Assembly: GCF_000769115.1 (NCBI RefSeq)
Contig: NZ_JQZV01000013.1
Location: 289,603 to 353,602 of the forward strand
From: Porphyromonas canoris
GTDB taxonomy: Bacteria; Bacteroidota; Bacteroidia; Bacteroidales; Porphyromonadaceae
Length of the DNA stretch: 64,000 bases
Reading direction: 5' to 3'
In this document: in pieces, positions 1 to 8,026 of the stretch
How the letters are laid out: each line of letters starts with the position of its first letter
Position numbering within the stretch: the stretch's first letter is position 1
The notes under the pieces: model-generated
What the model was told of the DNA's origin: nothing
What the model saw: the letters and a program-made list of their open reading frames with translations, nothing else
Databases searched by the model: none
Program-made: the position numbers and the translations under genes

Positions 1-1101
1 CTTGAGGGTGGAGAACCGGATAGTTTAGAGCCAAAACTCTATCGAGATATGAAGCGACCTGTCCGTCGTAAACAAGATGGCTCGGAGAGATATAAAGTTC
101 TAAGCTGTCGATAGCCTGACCATTGATTTTGACAATCTCTTTGCCTATATATGAACGATATTTTGCCGTAGCCATTATTGCCATCACTTTCCCTTCGAGC
201 TTTCCATAGAATATTTCAGGAAGCATGGGGAGATCTACTTTCGTATGGGTGTGAGTGCTTATGAACAGATGAGAGTCGTGTATCTTCCGGTTGAAAGCAG
301 CGATCCTCCTGCCAAACTCTTTGCGGCTGATCTTTTCGGGCAGGCGGGCAATCTCGGATGAGACAAAGGTATCGTACTCTTCGATACTCATCAAGTCCGT
401 CAGAGATGGGTATATCTCCTTTATGGCATCGGCAAGTCTGCGGTAGTCTGCTTCTGCTTCTGCCTTGGTCAGAACAGCCTTAGGCTTCACGATTGTGGAA
501 GCTCTGAAGGTGGACTTGAGCCCGAAAGGAGCCATCGGATCGCTTGGTGTGCCTTTTGAAGAGGATATAGATAAGCCGACGGAGCTTGTCGGGATCTTTT
601 TGTAGGAGTAGTGGGCTGTTCCCAAGACCTCTCCGCGACGGATCTTCTCTCCCGTGCGGAATAGTTTTTTGAGCTTTATGCCCGAAAAGTTAATCTTATC
701 TCCGTTGGCAAGTTTTATGGTTACCATTCCGGTCAGATACCGTGAGGAACCATACTTTTCCTCCATAGCTTTCTTATTCTTCTCTATGGCACTATCGAAA
801 TCGCCATCATAGGTGAAAAATAAAACGTAAGAGAGAGATATATTGTATGATAATCCGGCAGAGATAACTGTACCATCCGCCGGCGCCAATACCTCCGTGC
901 TTTCGGTTGTGGAGATGAAGATATGCTCGGTATTGAGTTCTTCACCTATTTTATCCTGTGGCTTAAAAAGAATATCACTCCCTGCGGCTTTATCTTTGAT
1001 AGGCCAAAGGAGTGATGTCTGTGCGTTAAGGGTGGCTGTGCCAAGTAAAAAGAGGCAGAGTAGAGCACAGAGCTGTCCTCCGAGAAGTCGGGTTGTTTTC
1101 A
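1..1101 (-). CDS. S41-type peptidase with degenerate M23-like N-terminal domain (3' end cut by window)
   Basis: I translated the reverse strand from the ATG at 1101-1099 and it stays open to the window edge, giving 367 visible residues. It starts with a Sec signal peptide (MKTTRLLGGQLCALLCLFLL, cleavage likely after LNAQ). Residues about 55-200 resemble an M23/lysostaphin fold: the turn APADGTVISAG is typical, but the HxH metal motif near the end of that domain reads VGLSIS, so zinc peptidase activity is unlikely. From about residue 210 the sequence (DLMSIEEYDTFVSS, REFGRRIAAFNRKIHDSH) matches the helical N-terminus of Bacteroidota S41 peptidases. The catalytic Ser/Lys region lies outside the window. 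It is probably periplasmic or exported. The next gene upstream on the same strand is the phosphatase-like lipoprotein, 39 bp away. The S41 assignment is inferred from the N-terminal part only. Confidence 0.7.
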
Positions 1102-1140
1102 TTTTATTTTTGATTATTGGTTGTTCTAAGAGAGGATCGC

Positions 1141-2214
1141 TTATTCGAGAAGAAGCTTTCTCAGCTTCATTCTGTCTTCAAACGACAGTCCGTACATCTC
1201 TTTCAAGTATTCGTCTATGGAGCTGTATCGGCTGATGATCTCTTGATAGATTGCCACTATATTCTCATCCGTTGTAACATAGTAGTACATCAGATTTTCC
1301 TGTATCTGCGGATCCAGTGTGTTGATGTTGGGTACGAGGGTCCGAATGTCCAGCATTTGGTTGCTCAGCAGACAGTCTTCTATCACAGCATTTGCGGGAA
1401 TACCTATTGCGGAGTGTACGATGAGAAAGAAGAATGCAACACGATCTTTCCCCAGATTGTCCGTTATCAGAATCGGGTAATTGGACTCATTAAGAAGGAA
1501 TTGGAACGCTTTGGTAAACTGTTTGCGACTCTCAAAAGCAAAATTTCTGGACGCATTCATCTTGAAGTTTCTAATCTCTTCCGTTACTGCATTACCCTTA
1601 TACACTTCGGAGAGAAACTCCGAATAGTTGACCGGCTTATCTGCCTTAAGGCTTAAGGTCTGTATCCCTGTCGGTAAAAGTCTTGGGCGTTTGCTGTAAG
1701 ATGGAACATCTTCGTCTAAAGAGAGAATACTTCTGACGCCCAACCTCTTTAGAAAGAGAGAGTCTGTGGAAGATAGAGAGCGTAATCTGCCGGAGCGGAA
1801 AAGCCTTCCCCATCTCATATTGAATCCCTCTTCGGAAATGTATCCTCCTGCGTCTCTAAAGTTCGGGGTGGCTCCCATGGGTAGGTGTCTCATTGCTGCA
1901 ACCGTGCTGATCTTTCCTTCAAATTCCAACAGGAAGTATTTTTGACTGAAGTTGTCCGTTGTTACAAACGTTGCGGTGTTCTCTCCGATAGGCATCACCA
2001 TCGCAGGACTATTCGGGAAAAACTCCGGTCTGTCCGATACATATATATTGACTTTGCCGGGCATTGCCGGTGTAACCTCCCATTTGATGACGTAGTTACC
2101 CACTTGATTTTTGTCGCAATTGGTTGCAACATTATAGGCAGACTTGGCACATCCTCCCGCTATAAAGAGAGAGGATAAAAACAGAGCGATAAGAAAAATA
2201 TGAGATACTTTCAT
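1141..2214 (-). CDS. Lipoprotein with protein-tyrosine-phosphatase-like fold, catalytic Cys replaced
   Basis: This 357-residue lipoprotein has a lipobox ending at Cys22 (FIAGGC). Residues about 40-105 look like a small beta-sandwich domain. Residues about 110-300 match the Y_phosphatase3 family: NFRDAGGY at 118-125, the WGRLFRSGRL strand at 135-144, and the loop GKDR at 255-258. In the active-site loop the usual His-Cys pair is Thr251-Asp252 (TDNLGKDR), so the nucleophilic cysteine is absent while the phosphate-binding Arg258 remains. The codon for Asp is clear on the reverse strand. The family normally dephosphorylates Tyr residues or phosphoinositides. This member may be a binding pseudoenzyme at the cell envelope, which is inference. 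A promoter-like TATATTTG lies about 115 bp upstream. Confidence 0.8.
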   Translation of the reverse strand: MKVSHIFLIALFLSSLFIAGGCAKSAYNVATNCDKNQVGNYVIKWEVTPAMPGKVNIYVSDRPEFFPNSPAMVMPIGENTATFVTTDNFSQKYFLLEFEGKISTVAAMRHLPMGATPNFRDAGGYISEEGFNMRWGRLFRSGRLRSLSSTDSLFLKRLGVRSILSLDEDVPSYSKRPRLLPTGIQTLSLKADKPVNYSEFLSEVYKGNAVTEEIRNFKMNASRNFAFESRKQFTKAFQFLLNESNYPILITDNLGKDRVAFFFLIVHSAIGIPANAVIEDCLLSNQMLDIRTLVPNINTLDPQIQENLMYYYVTTDENIVAIYQEIISRYSSIDEYLKEMYGLSFEDRMKLRKLLLE

Positions 2215-2327
2215 AGGTTCTAATGTCTTGCACTATTATATGATAATGCTTCGGTGTCGTGGAACACTTTAAGCACGACAGCCCTTCAGCAGTCGGCTGT
2301 TGGTTGGATTGTGAAAACCATTTGATA

Positions 2328-2335
2328 CAAATATA
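2328..2335 (-). promoter_or_regulatory. Bacteroidota -7 element upstream of the phosphatase-like lipoprotein
   Basis: The reverse strand reads TATATTTG, matching TAnnTTTG. No TTG is found at the ideal distance upstream, so this is a half-match. The gap 2215-2410 holds nothing else I can identify. Confidence 0.35.
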
Positions 2336-2410
2336 ACCGAGTAAAATTGATTATAGAAGCGATTTAGCATAAATTTAGTGGGTTATATAGTTTATTATGG
2401 GTTCATAGCT

Positions 2411-3973
2411 CTAATTCCCCCAATTGGAACGGTCCAAATTGCGATAGTTTACAGCTTCTCCAATATGCTTGGTCGTGATCGACTCGGAGCCATCCAGATC
2501 GGCTATTGTCCTTGCTACTTTGAGTATGCGATCGTAGGCCCTTGCCGAAAGAGAGAATCTGTCCATGGCGCGTTTCAGTATGGCAGTGCACTGTTCGTCC
2601 AGTCTTGCATATTTCTGAAGCAGTTCGGGTGTCATCTGTGCATTGGTGTATATACCTGAACAGCCTTCAAATCTATCCTGTTGTATCTTTCGTGCTTTTA
2701 GAACACGTGCTCTGACGTCTTCACTGCTCTCTCCATTTTCTCGTTTGGAAAGGGCTTCAAATGGGACAGGAGCTATTTCTATCTGTATGTCTATTCTGTC
2801 CAGCAGAGGACCGGATACTTTGTTCAGGTACTTGGACACCGCTCCCGGAGGGCATTGGCAACGGACATCGGGATGATTATAGTAACCGCAAGGGCAGGGA
2901 TTCATACTTGCGACAAGCATGAATGATGACGGGTAGCGGGCAGATGCTTTTGTGCGAGAAATGGAAACCTCACGATCTTCCAAAGGTTGGCGGAGCACTT
3001 CCAACACGTTACGAGAGTACTCCGGAAGTTCATCCAGAAAGAGTACTCCGTTATGCGCCAAACTTACCTCGCCCGGAAGAGGATTAGCTCCTCCTCCGAC
3101 CATGGCAGTGGAGGATAGTGTATGGTGTGGCGCTCTAAAAGGACGATGCTTCAGTAGAGAGATGCCATGCGGTAATGTGCCTGCCACAGAGTGTATGGAG
3201 GTTGTCTCCAATGCTTCATTGAGAGTGAAAGGCGGTAAAATACCGGGCAGACGTTTCGCTATCATGGATTTTCCACTGCCCGGAGGACCTATGAGGATAA
3301 TGTTGTGCCCTCCCGCTGCAGCCACTTCCATTGCTCGCTTGACATTCTCCTGCCCTTTGACATCGGCAAAGTCCGAACGGATGTGAGTGTAGGCGTTGGC
3401 AAACTGATCTTCTATCCTAAGAGAAACAGGAGATAATCCTTCCTCTTTATTGCGCAGAAGATTCACCACATCAGAGAGCGTTTCTGCTCCATATACATTA
3501 AGACCGGAAACTACGGCGGCTTCGAGGGCATTCTGCTTGGGTACAATGATGCCGGAAAAACCTTCTCCATGAGCATGAAGAGCCATAGGTAAAATACCTT
3601 TTACGGGTTGGAGAGAACCATCGAGAGATAGTTCGCCCATGATCATGAACTTTCCGGGAGCATCTTCAGGTATCTGACCCGTGCAGGCAAGTATGGCAAT
3701 GGCTATCGGTAAGTCGAACAGAGTGCCTTCCTTTCTAATATCCGCAGGAGAGAGATTGACCAGATAACGCAATCCTATTTTGTAATCGAACCCACTCTGT
3801 TTTATGGCACAAACCACTCGTCGATAGCTTTCTTTTACGGCAGTGTCGGGTAATCCGACAAGCGTAAAGGAACTCCCTCGTTCGGCTTCTACTTCCACGC
3901 TTATTGTTGTGGCATGTATTCCGCAAACGGTAGCAGCAAAGGTTTTTACAAGTTTAGATTTAGGCAGATCCAT
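2411..3973 (-). CDS. comM: YifB/ComM-family magnesium-chelatase-like AAA+ ATPase
   Basis: This 520-residue protein has full family length. The N-terminal Lon-like (ChlI) domain carries FTLVGLPDTAVKESYRRV around residues 36-53. The AAA+ domain has Walker A GPPGSGKS at 229-236 and Walker B GVLFLDELPE at 309-318. A four-cysteine cluster (NPCPCGYY and CQCPP, about 358-377) is typical of the family. The C-terminal domain closes with a helical Mg_chelatase_C region. In naturally transformable Gram-negatives ComM is a branch-migration helicase acting during integration of transforming DNA; in other bacteria its role is less clear. It is the last gene of a five-gene minus-strand operon starting at tsaE and lies 8 bp after the preceding lipoprotein. 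Confidence 0.92.
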   Translation of the reverse strand: MDLPKSKLVKTFAATVCGIHATTISVEVEAERGSSFTLVGLPDTAVKESYRRVVCAIKQSGFDYKIGLRYLVNLSPADIRKEGTLFDLPIAIAILACTGQIPEDAPGKFMIMGELSLDGSLQPVKGILPMALHAHGEGFSGIIVPKQNALEAAVVSGLNVYGAETLSDVVNLLRNKEEGLSPVSLRIEDQFANAYTHIRSDFADVKGQENVKRAMEVAAAGGHNIILIGPPGSGKSMIAKRLPGILPPFTLNEALETTSIHSVAGTLPHGISLLKHRPFRAPHHTLSSTAMVGGGANPLPGEVSLAHNGVLFLDELPEYSRNVLEVLRQPLEDREVSISRTKASARYPSSFMLVASMNPCPCGYYNHPDVRCQCPPGAVSKYLNKVSGPLLDRIDIQIEIAPVPFEALSKRENGESSEDVRARVLKARKIQQDRFEGCSGIYTNAQMTPELLQKYARLDEQCTAILKRAMDRFSLSARAYDRILKVARTIADLDGSESITTKHIGEAVNYRNLDRSNWGN

Positions 3974-3981
3974 CGGTGTGG

Positions 3982-5043
3982 TTACTTTTTGAGGATTATC
4001 TCTCTTAATTTCTGTTCAAATATCTTTGCCTCCTTCTCTTGATAGCGTGCCACATAAGTGGAATCGAATAGCATATAATAAGGCTCCTCGTAAATGTAGA
4101 GCTGCTCGGCTATACGTGTTGCCAAGGCTATGCTATCCGCTATGGGGATATAGGCAAGCTTGTGTCGTCTTTTCTTTAGCAGGTCTTTGGGTATGGTATC
4201 AGAGTTGGTGAAGAGAGCAATTACAGGAACCTGAAGACTGTCTGCAAGAGAGATCCAACTCTTTTCATTTGCCCTGCCGATGCTGTCTGTACTCCAGTTT
4301 TGCATTGCTGTAACCACAAAATAGGGATGTTTACCCCAGCGATCGGAAATCTTTTTTTTCTTCTCTTTACCGGGATCTTTGGTAAAAGTATATAGCATGT
4401 TGTCCGCAAAAAAAGTGAAGCTCAGATCTTTTCGGTAGGACATGTCTGTACGAAGAGGAAATAGTCTGTCGGCAATATAGAGGTATCCGGATTCGGACGG
4501 ACCACCCAAAAGTGTGTCTGCAACGAGAGAACTGCCCGAAAGTTCCTTAAGAAAATCGTTGTAGGTAAGGGCTGCAATGCTGTTCGGATCCTCTTGTACA
4601 AGTGAAATAAACTTTTTCATCATGACGCTATCCACGTCTGCAAGCGGAAATGACAGAGCTTGAGCGTAGGAGGCAAAGTCCTTATTCGGACTCTTTTTTC
4701 CTGTTTTGATGGATTGCTTGTCGAGGTCTATTAAAATTTTGTTCTTGCTGTTTTCCGGTAAGAGAGGCATGATCAACTCTCCCCCCGAGGTGTAAAGAAC
4801 ATGAATAAGAACGGTATCCATACCTACCGTATCGGGTAAGATAAAGGATGTCCCATACTCATGGCTACGAAGTACCGTATTGGTGGAGGAGAAGGTATAT
4901 GCCCAAAGGGAGTCCTTTTCCTTTGTAGTGTGTATTACTTTTACTTCTACTCCGGAATGTCTCTCTTTAGAGTGTTTAGAGCAGGCACTCACGGAGATGA
5001 GAGCAAGAAGCAGTAGGATGGATTTATAGATGAATCTATTCAT
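3982..5043 (-). CDS. Lipoprotein with thioredoxin-like C-terminal domain lacking CxxC
   Basis: The 353-residue product has a lipobox ending at Cys21 (SVSAC). Residues about 35-130 are beta-rich (VEVKVIHTTKEKDSLWAYTF, TSGGELIMPLLPEN) and recall the DUF4369-type N-terminal domain found in Bacteroidales thioredoxin-family lipoproteins. Residues about 235-353 look like a TlpA/thioredoxin fold (HPYFVVTAMQNWSTDS, QVPVIALFTNSD, YIYEEPYYMLFDS), but no CxxC pair is present. I therefore do not call it a disulfide reductase. It sits 9 bp after the TPR gene and 8 bp before comM, so it is cotranscribed. Its function is unknown and the fold assignment is tentative. Confidence 0.75.
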   Translation of the reverse strand: MNRFIYKSILLLLALISVSACSKHSKERHSGVEVKVIHTTKEKDSLWAYTFSSTNTVLRSHEYGTSFILPDTVGMDTVLIHVLYTSGGELIMPLLPENSKNKILIDLDKQSIKTGKKSPNKDFASYAQALSFPLADVDSVMMKKFISLVQEDPNSIAALTYNDFLKELSGSSLVADTLLGGPSESGYLYIADRLFPLRTDMSYRKDLSFTFFADNMLYTFTKDPGKEKKKKISDRWGKHPYFVVTAMQNWSTDSIGRANEKSWISLADSLQVPVIALFTNSDTIPKDLLKKRRHKLAYIPIADSIALATRIAEQLYIYEEPYYMLFDSTYVARYQEKEAKIFEQKLREIILKK

Positions 5044-5052
5044 GATAAAGGC

Positions 5053-7227
5053 TTATTGAAAATCAAAAGAGTCGTAAAGCAGTCCCCATTCGGTCTCCGT
5101 AAAGATGTTGCTTATAGGCTCTATGTAGTATTGCTGCCACTGAAGGATACTTTCGTTATCGTCATATCCTCTCCATTTTTTGTAAGATTCCATCGCTTCG
5201 GGAACTTGATTCAAGTAGATAAGAGCGTGTCCTTTATATATATAGTCCGACTTCTTCATTTCACTTTCAGGTATCAGCTCCCATTTTTCAATGGCATCCT
5301 TATAGCGTTCCATTTTGTATAGTTGTAACGCCAGCCTGCGAAGAATGGAGTAGTTCGGGCTTTCTGTCAGAACATAAGCCTTATAGTATATGTCAAGAGC
5401 CTTTGCGTTGTCTCCTGTCTTGGCATAAAGTTGAGCAAGTTTGGACAAAGCCGGAATGTTTGAACCTACTACCTGCTCGGCTTCGTCCAAGTATTGATGC
5501 GCTTCGTTATAGGTCTTAGGAGTCAAACTCTTTAGATCTCCCAATTTAAGTAGAGTACCCACATGAAGAGGATCCAAGCGGTGGGCTTCCAGAAGATACT
5601 CTTCCACATCTTTGCTTGAAACAGCATCTGATCCGAACAGACTCTCATCCGATATTTTCTCAGCCAACAGAGCGGCTAAACGAAAGTCGGATGCCGAGAT
5701 CAACGAACGTTTCAGAACCATGAGAGAGTACGACTTATATCCTGACTCCAACAGGAGAGAGGACAAAGTGCGATTCTGTTCGGCAGTAAGAGGGATATTT
5801 TGTGAGGGGGAAGTGTCTATAATGAACGCTTTGTGAAAGAATACGTGGGAGGTGAAGTTGTAACTTCTTTCCAGATGGAAAAATCGGTAAGTCGTATAAA
5901 CAAAGTCTCTAATACCCTCACCAATAGAACCTTCGAGAAGATCTTCTGCCTCTATCGGTTTGATAGAAGATAGAGCTTCTGAAGGAATTTCAGACATCTT
6001 TGCTATCTGAGACCAATTCCCCATACAAGCATAAGCATACAAGTCGCCGGAGCAGAGTCTCCCGCCGGGAGAAATGAAAGGAAGCAGCTTGAGAAAATAA
6101 GTCATCTCTTCGCTTGCCAGTCTAAAATGGGTAAGGTCAAAAGGCATCAACCAGTTTACAGGCTCGTAAAAGAATGGAAATCGGCGGAGTTCTGTTGTGG
6201 TGTGATAGTGTATATCTTTTGTTTTGGCGAATGAAGTTTGCAGTTCGTTCATTGCTTGCATTAGCTCGGCATCTTCACCCGACTCCTTTATGCGCTCTAA
6301 AAGCTCTTCCGTATTTCCGACACCGCCGAAGATATTCATCTTACGAGCCATATCTTCAAGGCGGGAAGATATTTCACTCTTATATCGTTCGTGATCTTCT
6401 TGAGTCGTAAAGGTAGGATAGTAAGCAAGAAGAAACTCCATAAGCCTGTTTTGCCACTCTTCTGTTTGGAACTCTTCCTCTTCTCCTATGACGAGAGCGA
6501 GCTGCTCCTTGCCCAGTAAGGATATTCTTTTAGAGTGATGAGCCGTTAAAAGGAACAACGCAGCCGTAGCCCATCCTGCAACTTTGGTGTGAGGGTCTTG
6601 TGTCAAATCTTTTATCAAACGAAACTTGAGCGGGCAGAAAAAAGCATTAAGCCCCAAGAACAGGCTGCTAACAATAAGTCCGGCAGTAATTATTTGAGTC
6701 TGATCTCTTTCGCTTCCGGATAGAACAGGGCAGTTTACGATAACATCATAGAGACCGGATGTAAGAGGTGGTGAGCAAGATAGAAAGCGGAATATCCGGT
6801 TACGAGATTTCCAAACCTCTTCTCTACTTGTGGAGTCATTTATGGACAGATCATTAAGAACAGACTCAATGTTCTCCACATCTCCTCCCCACTCTGATGC
6901 CAGCTTCATTATGGGATGATCAAAGCTATGGTTCGAGGATCTTGTTGCAAAGTAGTAGAAACGATCGACCTGTTCAGCCAGCTTACGGCGCAGATCTTCA
7001 AGGATGTTCACTCTTTCGGGATCCGCCACACCTGTATGGAGATACTGCTTCATGGGAGAAAGAACCTGGAGAGCAGATCTGTATGTACTTGTCCACTTGT
7101 TGTAGCCATAATGTTCCTCTATGGACTCCATCTCCTTACAGACAGCTCCTAATCTGTTTTGCTCAAGCAGGAGGATAAGATTGTCGTAATATTGTTTGGT
7201 TAGATTGTAGTCTATCTGTTCCATCAA
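5053..7227 (-). CDS. Large TPR-repeat protein, cytoplasmic
   Basis: This 724-residue protein has no signal peptide. The first 500 residues are helical and not recognised, with acidic and aromatic segments. Residues about 550-720 contain tandem tetratricopeptide repeats, for example NIPALSKLAQLYAKTGDNAK and YNEAHQYLDEAEQV. Such proteins act as scaffolds for protein-protein contacts. Its partners cannot be told from sequence. It is the third gene of the tsaE operon, 49 bp downstream of the Imm17-like gene. Nothing looks broken or transferred. Confidence 0.85.
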   Translation of the reverse strand: MMEQIDYNLTKQYYDNLILLLEQNRLGAVCKEMESIEEHYGYNKWTSTYRSALQVLSPMKQYLHTGVADPERVNILEDLRRKLAEQVDRFYYFATRSSNHSFDHPIMKLASEWGGDVENIESVLNDLSINDSTSREEVWKSRNRIFRFLSCSPPLTSGLYDVIVNCPVLSGSERDQTQIITAGLIVSSLFLGLNAFFCPLKFRLIKDLTQDPHTKVAGWATAALFLLTAHHSKRISLLGKEQLALVIGEEEEFQTEEWQNRLMEFLLAYYPTFTTQEDHERYKSEISSRLEDMARKMNIFGGVGNTEELLERIKESGEDAELMQAMNELQTSFAKTKDIHYHTTTELRRFPFFYEPVNWLMPFDLTHFRLASEEMTYFLKLLPFISPGGRLCSGDLYAYACMGNWSQIAKMSEIPSEALSSIKPIEAEDLLEGSIGEGIRDFVYTTYRFFHLERSYNFTSHVFFHKAFIIDTSPSQNIPLTAEQNRTLSSLLLESGYKSYSLMVLKRSLISASDFRLAALLAEKISDESLFGSDAVSSKDVEEYLLEAHRLDPLHVGTLLKLGDLKSLTPKTYNEAHQYLDEAEQVVGSNIPALSKLAQLYAKTGDNAKALDIYYKAYVLTESPNYSILRRLALQLYKMERYKDAIEKWELIPESEMKKSDYIYKGHALIYLNQVPEAMESYKKWRGYDDNESILQWQQYYIEPISNIFTETEWGLLYDSFDFQ

Positions 7228-7276
7228 CTGAACTATTAACTATCTGGTTGTCGTATCTTAAATGGTATTGTCGGTA

Positions 7277-7510
7277 TCAGAGCATATCTTCTGCATGAAT
7301 CCAACCCCATAAACCGCATCCTAAAAGAAGGACTCCGAGGGTGGCATAAAGTAGTCTTGCTCCGCTCTTTCCCAAGTTTTGTCTCGCATATTTCGTGCCG
7401 TGGCTGTTGAAAAACCACTTACTCCCCAGTATGCTAACCGAAAGGGCTAATATACCGGGCAGGATAAACATGATCGCAAGAGCCAGACGGACGAAAGAGA
7501 GTGGGGACAT
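7277..7510 (-). CDS. Small two-helix membrane protein, Imm17 family-like
   Basis: The 77-residue product has two hydrophobic helices (about residues 5-28 and 52-70) separated by a charged loop containing WFFNSH and the basic stretch GKSGARLLY. This matches what I know of the Immunity-17 family: two transmembrane helices, an aromatic WFF after the first helix, and an R-rich segment before the second. It starts 6 bp after the tsaE stop codon, so translation is coupled. No toxin-like gene is next to it, so an immunity role is doubtful. A general membrane function in this operon is equally possible. Confidence 0.65.
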   Translation of the reverse strand: MSPLSFVRLALAIMFILPGILALSVSILGSKWFFNSHGTKYARQNLGKSGARLLYATLGVLLLGCGLWGWIHAEDML

Positions 7511-7516
7511 CGGACA

Positions 7517-7948
7517 CTAACTGAAAAAAGGAAATGCACGCATTACACGAGTACCATCGGCAGAGGATTCTATCTCCACTTTTATGGTACCATCTGGCAT
7601 AAATGGCTCTAACACTTCGGGCCATTCTATAAAACAGTATCTGCCACTCTCCAGATAATCTTCTGCCCCTACGTTGAAAGCATCATTGCTGGTTTCTAAC
7701 CGGTAGCAGTCGAAGTGGTAAACCGATTCAAATCCGACACCACCCTTATATTCATTGACAATTGCAAAGGTCGGGCTTGCGGTGGTCTCTTCCACTCCCA
7801 AGAGTGAGCAGATAGATTTGATGAGAGTCGTCTTTCCCACACCCATGTTAGCATAGAAAGCAAAAACGCGGGCTTCGGGAAAAGAATCTATAAGCTCTTT
7901 TGCCACTTCCGAAAGCTGTTCTAATTTATATCTTTTATGAAAGGTCAT
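7517..7948 (-). CDS. tsaE: tRNA threonylcarbamoyladenosine biosynthesis ATPase TsaE
   Basis: The 143-residue product has the normal length for TsaE (YjeE). It has the P-loop YANMGVGKTTLIKS near residues 33-46, the switch-like SPTFAIVNEY near 58-67, and the conserved HFDCYRLE near 78-85, followed by CFIEWPEVLEPF. TsaE works with TsaB and TsaD to make t6A37 on ANN-decoding tRNAs. It is the first gene of the operon tsaE - Imm17-like - TPR - lipoprotein - comM. A good Bacteroidota promoter (TTG, 20 bp, TATATTTG on the minus strand) lies about 40 bp upstream. Confidence 0.95.
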   Translation of the reverse strand: MTFHKRYKLEQLSEVAKELIDSFPEARVFAFYANMGVGKTTLIKSICSLLGVEETTASPTFAIVNEYKGGVGFESVYHFDCYRLETSNDAFNVGAEDYLESGRYCFIEWPEVLEPFMPDGTIKVEIESSADGTRVMRAFPFFS

Positions 7949-7987
7949 AAGTGTTATTCCTACGTGTTGATATCTCGCTTTATCCTA

Positions 7988-8018
7988 CAAATATAACCCA
8001 ATTTTCGGGTGCTTGCAA
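7988..8018 (-). promoter_or_regulatory. Promoter of the tsaE operon
   Basis: Read on the minus strand: TTG (8018-8016), 20 bp, then TATATTTG (7995-7988). This is the exact Bacteroidota -33/-7 arrangement. It sits between the RecB-like stop codon (8027) and the tsaE start (7948). Confidence 0.7.
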
Positions 8019-8026
8019 AAACTGAT

